A DNA stretch of 64,000 bases from JBCDCY01 sp039180875 (GTDB lineage Bacteria > Pseudomonadota > Alphaproteobacteria > Rhodobacterales > Rhodobacteraceae): assembly GCA_039180875.1 (NCBI GenBank), contig JBCDCY010000003.1, positions 347,321 through 411,320 on the forward strand. The letters run 5' to 3'. Both the position numbers and the translations under genes were made by a program. This document shows, one piece after another, positions 16,297 through 23,522 of this stretch (positions within the stretch are counted from its first letter, which is position 1; each line of letters opens with the position of its first letter). A model generated the notes under the pieces. The model saw only the letters and a program-made list of their open reading frames with translations. It searched no databases and was not told the origin of the DNA.

Positions 16297-17198
16297 AGGC
16301 CCGCGGCGTGACGCCGACCGCCCCGACGCTCCATGCCGAGCGGGTGCGGTGCGGGCTGCAGCCGCGGATCCTCGGCGGGCTCGTCCGCTTCCGCACCCGG
16401 GCCTGGCGGGTGCTGCTGCTGCAGGCCGGCACGGCCGAGATCCTGGAGGACGGCGAGGTGCTGAGCCTGGGCGCCCCGGCGCTGCTCTGGCAGCCGTGGG
16501 AGCCGGGGATGCGCCTCCGCGTGCTGCCGGGCACGGTCGGCGCCCATCTGCAGCTCGACGACCGGGTGCAGTCCCACGCCATCGGCCACAGTCCGGAGGC
16601 GGCCGATCTGCGCCTGCTGGCCCGGGCCCGCACATTGCTCGACCTGCGCGATCGCCCGACGCTTCTGGCCGAGGCGACGGCCGCCTTCGACTCGATCCTG
16701 CGGGAGTGGCAGGGCGCCGCCCGCGGGGCCGAGACGGTGATCGAGGCGCAGCTGCGCATCCTGCTGGTGCTGCTCTGGCGCCATGCCGCGCGCCAGGCCG
16801 CGCCCCGTGACCAGGCGGCGGCCGCCACCCAGATCCTGCAGCGCTTCCGCCAGTTGCTGGAGATCCATGTGCGCGACCGCTGGGGCGTCGGCGACTATGC
16901 CCGGGCGCTCGGCATCACCCCCGATCGGCTGCACGACATCGCCACCCGCTCTGTCGGCAAGCCGCCGCTCCGCCTGGTGCACGAGCGTACGGCGTGGGAG
17001 GCCGAGCAACTGCTCGCCCGCACCAGCCAGACCGTGGATCAGATCGCCGCGCATCTCGGCTTTCGCTCCGCCGCCCAGTTCAGCCGCTTTTTCCGGGCGA
17101 TGGCCGGCGCGCCCCCCGGCGCCTATCGCCGCCTGCTCAGCGCGGAACGGGAAAGCCGCGGCGGGCGGCGGTCGACCGCCTTTGCCGACTGGCCGTGA
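16278..17198 (+). CDS. AraC/XylS-family transcriptional regulator
   Basis: A 306-residue regulator. The last ~100 residues carry the double helix-turn-helix: VGDYARALGITPDRLHDIA, then TVDQIAAHLGFRSAAQFSRF FR with the GAPPGAYR ending of the family. The N-terminal part (AEILEDGEVLSLGAPALLWQ) resembles a cupin-like sensing domain. A start at the adjacent GTG (16275) or at a GTG at 16308 is also possible. Being divergent from the ABC/aldehyde dehydrogenase operon, it is the likely activator of that operon, responding to its substrate. Confidence 0.88.
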   Translation: MTKSGKEARGVTPTAPTLHAERVRCGLQPRILGGLVRFRTRAWRVLLLQAGTAEILEDGEVLSLGAPALLWQPWEPGMRLRVLPGTVGAHLQLDDRVQSHAIGHSPEAADLRLLARARTLLDLRDRPTLLAEATAAFDSILREWQGAARGAETVIEAQLRILLVLLWRHAARQAAPRDQAAAATQILQRFRQLLEIHVRDRWGVGDYARALGITPDRLHDIATRSVGKPPLRLVHERTAWEAEQLLARTSQTVDQIAAHLGFRSAAQFSRFFRAMAGAPPGAYRRLLSAERESRGGRRSTAFADWP

Positions 17199-17208
17199 GG
17201 CGGCTGCT

Positions 17209-18120
17209 TCAGCCCTCCGATCGGCCGAACCGGGGCGGTTCGAAGCCGTGCCAGGCCGGTCGCGCGCCATCGGACATCAGCAGATGGTCGTCGAGCCAGG
17301 CGCGTGAGGCCTCGGCCAGCTGGGGATAGACCTCCGCCAGGCGCCGGCGCATCGGTGCCTCCGGCCAGTCGGCCGCGACCAGGGCCGCGGGCAGGCTCGG
17401 CTGGGCCAGGACCAGGCGCCGGACCGCATGGATCAGCAACACCCGGCAGGCAAAACGGGCCTCCGCCCCCCGGGCCGAGGCGGCGAGATCGAGGAGCGCG
17501 CCGATCTCCAGCCAGCGCGCCCGGATCGCCGGCAAGTCCCAGAGCGCGGCGAGATCCGTCCGTCCACTGACCTCCCGCGCCGCGAAGGCGGCGGTGACCT
17601 CGTCAAGATGGGCGGCGATCCCCGGCACCCGGGCGATCTGCGGCCAATCCGCGTGGGGGTGCAGATAGACGTTGGGCGAGAAAGCCGCGAAGCCCTGCTG
17701 GGAGAGGACGCGGCGGAGCGCCTCCCGCGAGGCCGCACTTTTGGCCGCGACCTGCAGCAGGAACCAGCTGCCATCCCAGTCGGGCGGGGCGTCGCGGTAG
17801 ATCGCGGCCTGCACCCGCCGGGTCTCCGCCATATGGCCCGGCGCGAGGCGGAGATCGCGCTTCCGCCCGACCTCCTCCGAGATCAGCCAGCCCTCCGCCA
17901 CCAGGCGCTGCAGCGAGACCCGCACCGCGCCCTCGTCGAAGCCGAGCGGCGCCAGCAGACCCGGCAGACAGCCGAGCCAGACACGGCCGCCATGGGGCAG
18001 GATCGCGTCGCCCCAGAGCGTCACCAGAAGCGACTTGAGGCGCGGGGCGATCAGCTCCCGCATCCGCAGGACGGGTTCGGAGACCGGGTCGCCAGGTAAC
18101 GAATTCAGCGGCTTATCCAT
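17209..18120 (-). CDS. PaaX-family transcriptional repressor
   Basis: A 303-residue protein with a PaaX-type N-terminal winged helix (LKSLLVTLWGDAILPHGGRVWLG, then EGAVRVSLQRLVAEGWL) and the family's second domain (DWDGSWFLLQ, FSPNVYLHPH). PaaX proteins repress aromatic acid catabolic operons and release DNA when they bind the CoA thioester made by the pathway's ligase. Its divergent neighbour is an acyl-CoA synthetase, matching that logic. The start is placed at the ATG at 18120, preceded closely by GGAAGAGGA; a TTG at 18156 is less likely. Confidence 0.88.
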   Translation of the reverse strand: MDKPLNSLPGDPVSEPVLRMRELIAPRLKSLLVTLWGDAILPHGGRVWLGCLPGLLAPLGFDEGAVRVSLQRLVAEGWLISEEVGRKRDLRLAPGHMAETRRVQAAIYRDAPPDWDGSWFLLQVAAKSAASREALRRVLSQQGFAAFSPNVYLHPHADWPQIARVPGIAAHLDEVTAAFAAREVSGRTDLAALWDLPAIRARWLEIGALLDLAASARGAEARFACRVLLIHAVRRLVLAQPSLPAALVAADWPEAPMRRRLAEVYPQLAEASRAWLDDHLLMSDGARPAWHGFEPPRFGRSEG

Positions 18121-18222
18121 TCCTCTTCCATCGCCGATCCAAAGCCGATGGGTCAATATAAGACAAAAAACATGCGATCACACGATTTTCATATATAAAG
18201 AGCAGCGCAAGGGAGATTCGGT
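18121..18222. promoter_or_regulatory. AT-rich divergent promoter region with a candidate PaaX-like site
   Basis: This ~100-base gap is clearly AT-rich compared with its surroundings and separates the PaaX-family gene from the CoA synthetase gene. It contains TATATAAAG near 18193 and, on the minus strand, TGTGATCGCATG around 18172-18183, which recalls the TGTGATTCG core of known PaaX operators with one base missing. Promoter activity in both directions and operator identity are inferred. Confidence 0.45.
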
Positions 18223-19686
18223 ATGTTTCGACTGAGCTTGGCGCTGGTGCGGAACGCCGCGCAGGTCCCACGAGCGCCCGCGATGCTCGGCGACCAGGGA
18301 ACGGGTGGGGAGGACTGGGTCACCCACACCGACCGCGTCGCCCGCCTGGCCGGGGGGCTGGCCACCAAGGGCCTACAGCCCGGCGACCGCATCGCCATCC
18401 TTGCGCGCAATTCCCCGGCCCAGGCCCGGATCTTCCACGCCTGCTACTGGTCGGGCGTCCTGCCGGCGCCGATCAACTGGCGGTTGTCGCCGGGTGAGAT
18501 CGCCGCGCAGATCGAGGATTGTGCCCCCGCCCTGATCGTCGCCGACGACGCTTTCGCGCCGCATCTGCCCACCGCCTGGCAGAACCGAACCCTCGGCTGG
18601 CCGGAGGTGGAGGAGATGGCCGGCGGCGCGCCCATCCCCGCGGCGGAGCTCGGCCCCGACGATCCGGCGCTGCTGGTCTACACCGGCGGCACGACCGGCC
18701 GGGCCAAGGGCGTCGCGCTCAGCCACGGCAATATCGTGGCCAACGCCTTTCAGGTCATGGAGGACATGGCGTTTGCCCGCGACAGCCGGTTTCTGCACGT
18801 CGCGCCGATGTTCCATTCCGCCGATCTGCTCGGCACCGGCGTCACCCTGCTGGGCGGGGCGCACGGCTTTCTCGCCGACTTCAGCCCCGACGGCTTCGTC
18901 GCTGCGGTGGACGACCAGGGCATCACCCACACCATGCTGCCGCCCACCGCGATCCGCTTCATCCTGGAGGCCGGACGGGCGCCCACGGGCGGCACGCTCC
19001 GCCGGCTGATCTACGGCTCGTCGGCCATGAACCCGGAGGAGATCGCCCGGGCCTGCCGGCACTTCGCCGGTGTCGGGCTCCTGCAAGGCTATGGCCTGAC
19101 CGAGACCGCGCCGCTCCTGACCATCCTCGGGGCGGAGGAGCACGCCCGGATCGCCGCCGGCGAAGACGCCCTGGCCCAAAGCGCCGGCCGCGCGCTGACG
19201 GGTGTGGAGCTGAAGCTCGCCGACGGCGGAGAGGTGCTGGCCCGCGGGCCCAACGTCGCCCGGGGCTACTGGTCGGCCGAGGCCCCGGCGGATAGCCCCG
19301 CCGACGGCTGGTTTCGCACCGGCGATATCGGTCGGCTCGACGAGGCGGGGTATCTCTACCTCCTCGGCCGGTCGAAGGACGTGATCGTCACCGGGGGCGA
19401 GAACGTCTACGCCGTCGAGGTCGAGCGGGTGCTGCTCGACCATCCCCAGCTCAGCGACGCCGCCGTCGTCGGCCTGCCCGATCCGACCTGGGGCGAGGTG
19501 GTGACGGCGGCCGTGGTGCTGTCGGGCGCCGAGTTCGACGAGCAGGACGTGCTCCGCCACTGCCGGGCCCGGCTCGGCGGCTTCAAGGTGCCGAAGCGCT
19601 TCCATGCGGTGGAGGCCCTGCCCCGATCAGCCCTCGGCAAGGTGCTGAAGCAGGAGCTGCGGGCCGCCCTGGGCGACGGCCGATGA
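18223..19686 (+). CDS. AMP-forming acyl-CoA synthetase (ANL superfamily)
   Basis: A 487-residue ligase. Core motifs are YTGGTTGRAKGVALSHGN (P-loop), GYGLTETAP, WFRTGDIGRLDE, GRSKDVIVTGGENVY, and the C-terminal catalytic Lys in RSALGKVLK. It would activate a carboxylic acid to its CoA ester with ATP. It is a little shorter than many family members but keeps every core motif. Divergence from a PaaX-family gene points to an aromatic or related acid. Its stop overlaps the next gene's start (ATGA), so it is translationally coupled to the reductive-dehalogenase-like protein. Confidence 0.94.
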   Translation: MFRLSLALVRNAAQVPRAPAMLGDQGTGGEDWVTHTDRVARLAGGLATKGLQPGDRIAILARNSPAQARIFHACYWSGVLPAPINWRLSPGEIAAQIEDCAPALIVADDAFAPHLPTAWQNRTLGWPEVEEMAGGAPIPAAELGPDDPALLVYTGGTTGRAKGVALSHGNIVANAFQVMEDMAFARDSRFLHVAPMFHSADLLGTGVTLLGGAHGFLADFSPDGFVAAVDDQGITHTMLPPTAIRFILEAGRAPTGGTLRRLIYGSSAMNPEEIARACRHFAGVGLLQGYGLTETAPLLTILGAEEHARIAAGEDALAQSAGRALTGVELKLADGGEVLARGPNVARGYWSAEAPADSPADGWFRTGDIGRLDEAGYLYLLGRSKDVIVTGGENVYAVEVERVLLDHPQLSDAAVVGLPDPTWGEVVTAAVVLSGAEFDEQDVLRHCRARLGGFKVPKRFHAVEALPRSALGKVLKQELRAALGDGR

Positions 19687-20732
19687 AGCGCCGCTGGACA
19701 GGCGAAGCCTGGCAGCCACCGGAGGAGTGGCAGGCCCATCTGCCGGAGGTCTCGGGCAACGAGATCAACGGGGTGGGAGAGACCGCGCCCCGCCGCCCGA
19801 CCCAGATCTTCTGGCATCGCCGACCCGGCGATCAGCCCTTCGCCGAGACCCAGAAGGCGGTGACAGAGCGCTTCAACTCCGTGCCCGCCCTCGACGAGGT
19901 CTACCGCACCGCCGACCGCGGCCCACGCAAGCTGCCGGAGAAGGCGCCGACCCCGGTGACCCGGTCGGAGGCGCGCTGGACCGAGCTGGTCAAATCCTTC
20001 GTCCTCGACCCATTCGCGACAGACCCGCCGGACCGGCCGGAGGGCTCCGAGGACGACAACTGCGCGGCAGAGATCGTCGGCATCGCCGAGATGGATCCGA
20101 TGTGGGTCTACGAAGGCCATGCCTGCGATCTGCCAAGGGTGGTGATGATCGGCACGGTGATGGCGCACGAGCGATTGATGCAGCTGCCGGGTGACGACGC
20201 GCAGGTCGAGGGCCAGCTTGAGGTCGCCGATCAGTACAACCGCGGGGCCCGGGTCGCCAACTGGCTGGCGCAGTGGATCCGCGCCCAGGGCTATGAGGCG
20301 CGCCCCCACGCCGGGCCCTGGGTCGGCTCGCTCAACCTGGTGCCGGCCGCCCTGGCCGCCGGCTTCGGCGAACTGGGCTGCCACGGCTCGATCATCCATC
20401 CCGTGCACGGCTCCGCGCTTCGCCTCGCCGCAGTGGAGACCGATCTGCCGCTCACCCTCGACGGCCCGCAGCGCTTCGGCGCCGACGAGTTCTGCCTGCG
20501 CTGCCAGGTTTGCAGCAACGCCTGCCCGCCCCAGGCCATCAAGAAGGACAAGGAGTGGGTGCGCGGCGTGAAGAAATTCTACGTCGATTTCGACACCTGC
20601 CTGCCCTACTTCAACGAGACATATTCCTGCGGCATCTGCGTCGCGGTCTGCCCGTGGTCGACCCCGGGCAAGGGCCAGAAGCTCGCCGAGATCTGGAAAC
20701 GGCGCATCGCCAGCGACGCTGAGGAGGCGTAG
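19683..20732 (+). CDS. Small cytoplasmic reductive-dehalogenase-like double-cluster Fe-S protein
   Basis: A 349-residue protein with two 4Fe-4S motifs near the C-terminus: Cys271, 274, 277, 281 (CLRCQVCSNACPP) and Cys306, 316, 319, 323 (ending CGICVAVCPW). The C-x9-C-x2-C-x3-CPW pattern and the preceding LGCHGSIIHPVHGSALRLAAVETDLPL region match reductive dehalogenase catalytic subunits, which are cobalamin enzymes. There is no Tat signal and no membrane anchor gene, and it is shorter than respiratory enzymes and lacks the fused reductase of the NpRdhA/BhbA type. It could be a dehalogenase, another cobamide-dependent reductase or a QueG-like relative. Coupling to a CoA ligase suggests a CoA-thioester or acid substrate. 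Confidence 0.8.
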   Translation: MKRRWTGEAWQPPEEWQAHLPEVSGNEINGVGETAPRRPTQIFWHRRPGDQPFAETQKAVTERFNSVPALDEVYRTADRGPRKLPEKAPTPVTRSEARWTELVKSFVLDPFATDPPDRPEGSEDDNCAAEIVGIAEMDPMWVYEGHACDLPRVVMIGTVMAHERLMQLPGDDAQVEGQLEVADQYNRGARVANWLAQWIRAQGYEARPHAGPWVGSLNLVPAALAAGFGELGCHGSIIHPVHGSALRLAAVETDLPLTLDGPQRFGADEFCLRCQVCSNACPPQAIKKDKEWVRGVKKFYVDFDTCLPYFNETYSCGICVAVCPWSTPGKGQKLAEIWKRRIASDAEEA

Positions 20733-20809
20733 CGGCGCCCCGGCCGGACGTGCGCCGCAGGACGCTGCCGCCGGCGCGGCGGCGCGCCCATCGCATGAAA
20801 GGCAGGCCC

Positions 20810-21793
20810 ATGGAAAAACGGACATTGGCGGAGGGGTTCGAGGTCTCGGCCCTGGGATTGGGCTGCATGGGGATGAGCGAGTTCTACGGCGCGCGGGACG
20901 ACCAGACCTCCCTCACCGTGCTGCATGAGGCGATCGCCCGCGGCATCGACTTCTTCGACACCGCCGACATCTACGGCCCGCATCACAACGAAGAGCTGCT
21001 GCGGCGCTTCCTCGCGGAGAGCGACGTGCCGGTGAAGATCGCCAGCAAGTTCGGCATCGTGCGCAAGCCCGGCGAATATGCCCGCACAATCGACAACAGC
21101 CCCGCCTATGCCCGCCAGGCCTGCGAGGCGTCGCTCAAGCGGCTCGGGGTGGAGCGGATCGACCTCTACTACGTCCACCGCGTGAACCCCGAGCAGGACA
21201 TCGCCGAGACCATGGGCGCCCTCGCGCGCCTGGTCGAGGAGGGCAAGATCGACCGGATCGGCCTCTGCGAGGTGAGCGCCGCGACCCTGCGGCGGGCCCA
21301 CGCCGTGCATCCCGTGACGGCAGTGCAGACGGAATATTCGCTCTGGTCCCGCGAGGCGGAGGCGGAGGTGCTGCCGACTTGCCGGGAGCTCGGCATCGGC
21401 TTCGTGCCCTACTCCCCCCTCGGCCGCGGCTTCCTGACCGGGCGCTTCCAGGAGAACGCGCAGTTCGGCGAGGGCGATTTCCGCAGCTCCCTCCCTCGGT
21501 TCCAGGACGCGGCGCTGCAGCAGAACCTGCGCATCGTCGAGGCGGTGAGGGAGATGGCGGAGGCGAAAGGATGCACGCCGGGTCAGCTCGCCCTCGCCTG
21601 GCTCTTGGCCCAGGGCGGGGATCTGGTGCCGATCCCCGGAACCAAACAGGTGCGCTACCTGATCGAGAACGTCGCCGCCGTGGATCTGAGCCTGACCTCG
21701 GCCGAGCTGCAGTCGCTCGAAGCGATACTCGCCAGCCTCCCGGTGACCGGCGCGCGCTACACCGAAGAGGGGATGAAGGGCGTGAACACCTGA
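20810..21793 (+). CDS. Aldo/keto reductase
   Basis: A 327-residue AKR. It has the GLGCMGMSEFYG N-terminal strand, catalytic Asp and Tyr in FFDTADIYG, Lys in KIASKFG and His in YYVHRVNP, and a C-terminal PIPGTKQVRYLIENV NADPH-binding segment. It belongs to the group that reduces aldehydes and ketones with NADPH (YhdN/IolS-type). The ATG at 20810 gives the usual N-terminus; in-frame starts upstream at 20750 and 20795 lack support. It lies 77 bases downstream of the Fe-S protein gene on the same strand, probably the same transcript. Confidence 0.92.
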   Translation: MEKRTLAEGFEVSALGLGCMGMSEFYGARDDQTSLTVLHEAIARGIDFFDTADIYGPHHNEELLRRFLAESDVPVKIASKFGIVRKPGEYARTIDNSPAYARQACEASLKRLGVERIDLYYVHRVNPEQDIAETMGALARLVEEGKIDRIGLCEVSAATLRRAHAVHPVTAVQTEYSLWSREAEAEVLPTCRELGIGFVPYSPLGRGFLTGRFQENAQFGEGDFRSSLPRFQDAALQQNLRIVEAVREMAEAKGCTPGQLALAWLLAQGGDLVPIPGTKQVRYLIENVAAVDLSLTSAELQSLEAILASLPVTGARYTEEGMKGVNT

Positions 21794-21874
21794 CATTCGG
21801 CGGCTCCGCGCCACGACGGAGGTCAGGTGCGCCGCCTGCGCGCCCATCCTTGCCCGAGGCGGGCGCCGGGGATC

Positions 21875-22072
21875 CTACCGGTGCCGCTCCAGCACCAGGG
21901 TGAGGCGGGCGAGAGCCGGGCCGATCAGGCTCTGCATCAGGGCCACCATCAGGCCGGAGACCACGAGCGCCCGCAGCCAGAGCGGCCAGGCCGCCATGGC
22001 ACCGCCAAACGCGACGAGGATGGCCAGGACGGCGAGGTAGGCCCCCGCCCAGGTGAGCAAGAAGCGTGTCAT
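21875..22072 (-). CDS. Small two-helix membrane protein
   Basis: A 65-residue protein whose ATG overlaps the stop of the SnoaL-like gene (ATGA). Two hydrophobic helices are obvious (LLTWAGAYLAVLAILVAFGG and LWLRALVVSGLMVALMQSL), with a basic C-terminus ending LERHR. It resembles small DUF2798-type membrane proteins but I cannot name it with confidence. The precise overlap is the main support for it being a real gene. Confidence 0.6.
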   Translation of the reverse strand: MTRFLLTWAGAYLAVLAILVAFGGAMAAWPLWLRALVVSGLMVALMQSLIGPALARLTLVLERHR

Positions 22073-22494
22073 GACGCGTCCTCCGAATAGGCGGTGAGAT
22101 GCTCGTGCACCAGGCGCCAACCATGTTCCGGCAATCGCCGCCAGACATGGGTGCCGCGTTGCAGGAACGGTACCGGGGCGCCGTCGGCGTCGCGGGTGTC
22201 CGTCCCGCGGATCCGGAAGCTCGCTAAGGCCATGTCGTCGGCGACCTGGATCTCCAGATCCTCGAGCGTCACGGCCCAGTGGCTCATCGGCGCCATGAAG
22301 GTCACCCAGGTGTCGATATAGGCGTCGACGCTGCTCAGCTCGACGATGCCGCCCGCGGCGTTGTCGAAGACGGCGATCGCGTCCTCGCCCGGGGCGAACA
22401 GCGTGCGGAAGACGGCGCCGTCGAAGGTCTGGTCGCCGACGTCCCAGCCGCCCAGCCATTGCTCGGTCAGGGTGCGGATCTCTTGCTCGCTCAT
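22069..22494 (-). CDS. SnoaL/NTF2-like protein (ketosteroid-isomerase fold)
   Basis: A 141-residue protein beginning at an ATG with GAGAGGAG upstream. The pattern is that of an NTF2-like cone fold: an N-terminal helix (EIRTLTEQWLGGWD), a strand pair around AIAVFDNAAG and a C-terminal beta sheet ending THVWRRLPEHGWRLVHEHLT. Proteins of this kind act as small isomerases, hydratases or ligand-binding subunits. It forms a two-gene unit with the downstream membrane protein. No catalytic assignment is possible. Confidence 0.8.
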   Translation of the reverse strand: MSEQEIRTLTEQWLGGWDVGDQTFDGAVFRTLFAPGEDAIAVFDNAAGGIVELSSVDAYIDTWVTFMAPMSHWAVTLEDLEIQVADDMALASFRIRGTDTRDADGAPVPFLQRGTHVWRRLPEHGWRLVHEHLTAYSEDAS

Positions 22495-22682
22495 GGTGAT
22501 CTCCTCTCCGTCGAGGGGTGTGTTTCGCTCACCCAGGAAGGTGGGAGAGGTGGCGTCGGCGCGCCAATTCGATGTCAGCCACGCCTTATTCGGTTTTCCG
22601 ATAAGCAAGGCGGTCGTGCGCCTTCGGCCCTTGCCCTGCCGCCCTGCACCGCTAGGCTCCCGGGAAATCGGAGGGATATGCC

Positions 22683-23522
22683 ATGACCCACCCAGCCTTC
22701 ACATCGGATGCGGTCGCCGTGGTGACCGGCGCCGCCTCGGGCATCGGCCTCGCCGCCGCGACCAAATTCGCCGGGATGGGCATGCGGCTCGTGCTGGTCG
22801 ACCGGGCCGAGGACGCCTTGGCCGCGGCCGAAAGCGCGGTGCAGGCGGCGGGAGCGGCCGAGGTGATGACCTCTTCCACCGACGTCGCCGACCGGGCGCA
22901 GGTCGAGGCGTTGGAGGCGGCGGTGACCGCGCGGTTCGGCGGGACGGACGTGCTGATGAACAACGCCGGGATCGGCGGGCGCTCCAGCTGCCTCGGCGAT
23001 TACGCGGACTGGCAGGCGATCCTCAACGTGAACTTCCTGGGCGCCCTGCACGGCACCCAGGTCTTCGCCCCCGGCATGGTGGCCCGCGGCCGCCCTGGCG
23101 CAATCGTCAACACCGGCTCGAAACAGGGCATCACCACGCCCCCCGGAAACCCGGCCTACAACGTCTCGAAAGCCGCGCTCAAAGCCTTCACCGAGGCGCT
23201 GGCGCACGAGCTTCGGGGCACCGAGAATTGCCGGATTAGCGCCCATCTGCTGATCCCGGGCTTCGTCCACACCGGCCTCACCGGCTTGGCGGAGAAACCG
23301 CCGGCCGCCTGGACGGCGGAGCAGACGGCGGACTTCTTCCTCGAGAGCATGGCGCGGGGCGACTTCTACATCCTTTGCCCCGACAACGACGTGCCCCGGG
23401 CGCTCGACGAAAAGCGCATGGCCTGGGCGATGGGCGATATCATCGAGAACCGCCCGCCGCTCAGCCGCTGGCATCCGGACTACAAAGACGCCTTCGCAGC
23501 CTTCATCGACGCCAAGAGCTAG
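22683..23522 (+). CDS. Short-chain dehydrogenase/reductase
   Basis: A 279-residue SDR starting at ATG with GGAGGG upstream. It shows TGAASGIG, NNAGIGG, Ser in VNTGSKQG and YNVSK (YxxxK), and a long C-terminal region after the PGFVHTGL segment. It probably oxidises or reduces a hydroxyl/keto group in the neighbouring catabolic pathway. Its stop codon shares bases with the stop of the convergent TRAP permease gene (CTAG at 23519-23522), so the genes meet tail to tail with no terminator space. Confidence 0.93.
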   Translation: MTHPAFTSDAVAVVTGAASGIGLAAATKFAGMGMRLVLVDRAEDALAAAESAVQAAGAAEVMTSSTDVADRAQVEALEAAVTARFGGTDVLMNNAGIGGRSSCLGDYADWQAILNVNFLGALHGTQVFAPGMVARGRPGAIVNTGSKQGITTPPGNPAYNVSKAALKAFTEALAHELRGTENCRISAHLLIPGFVHTGLTGLAEKPPAAWTAEQTADFFLESMARGDFYILCPDNDVPRALDEKRMAWAMGDIIENRPPLSRWHPDYKDAFAAFIDAKS

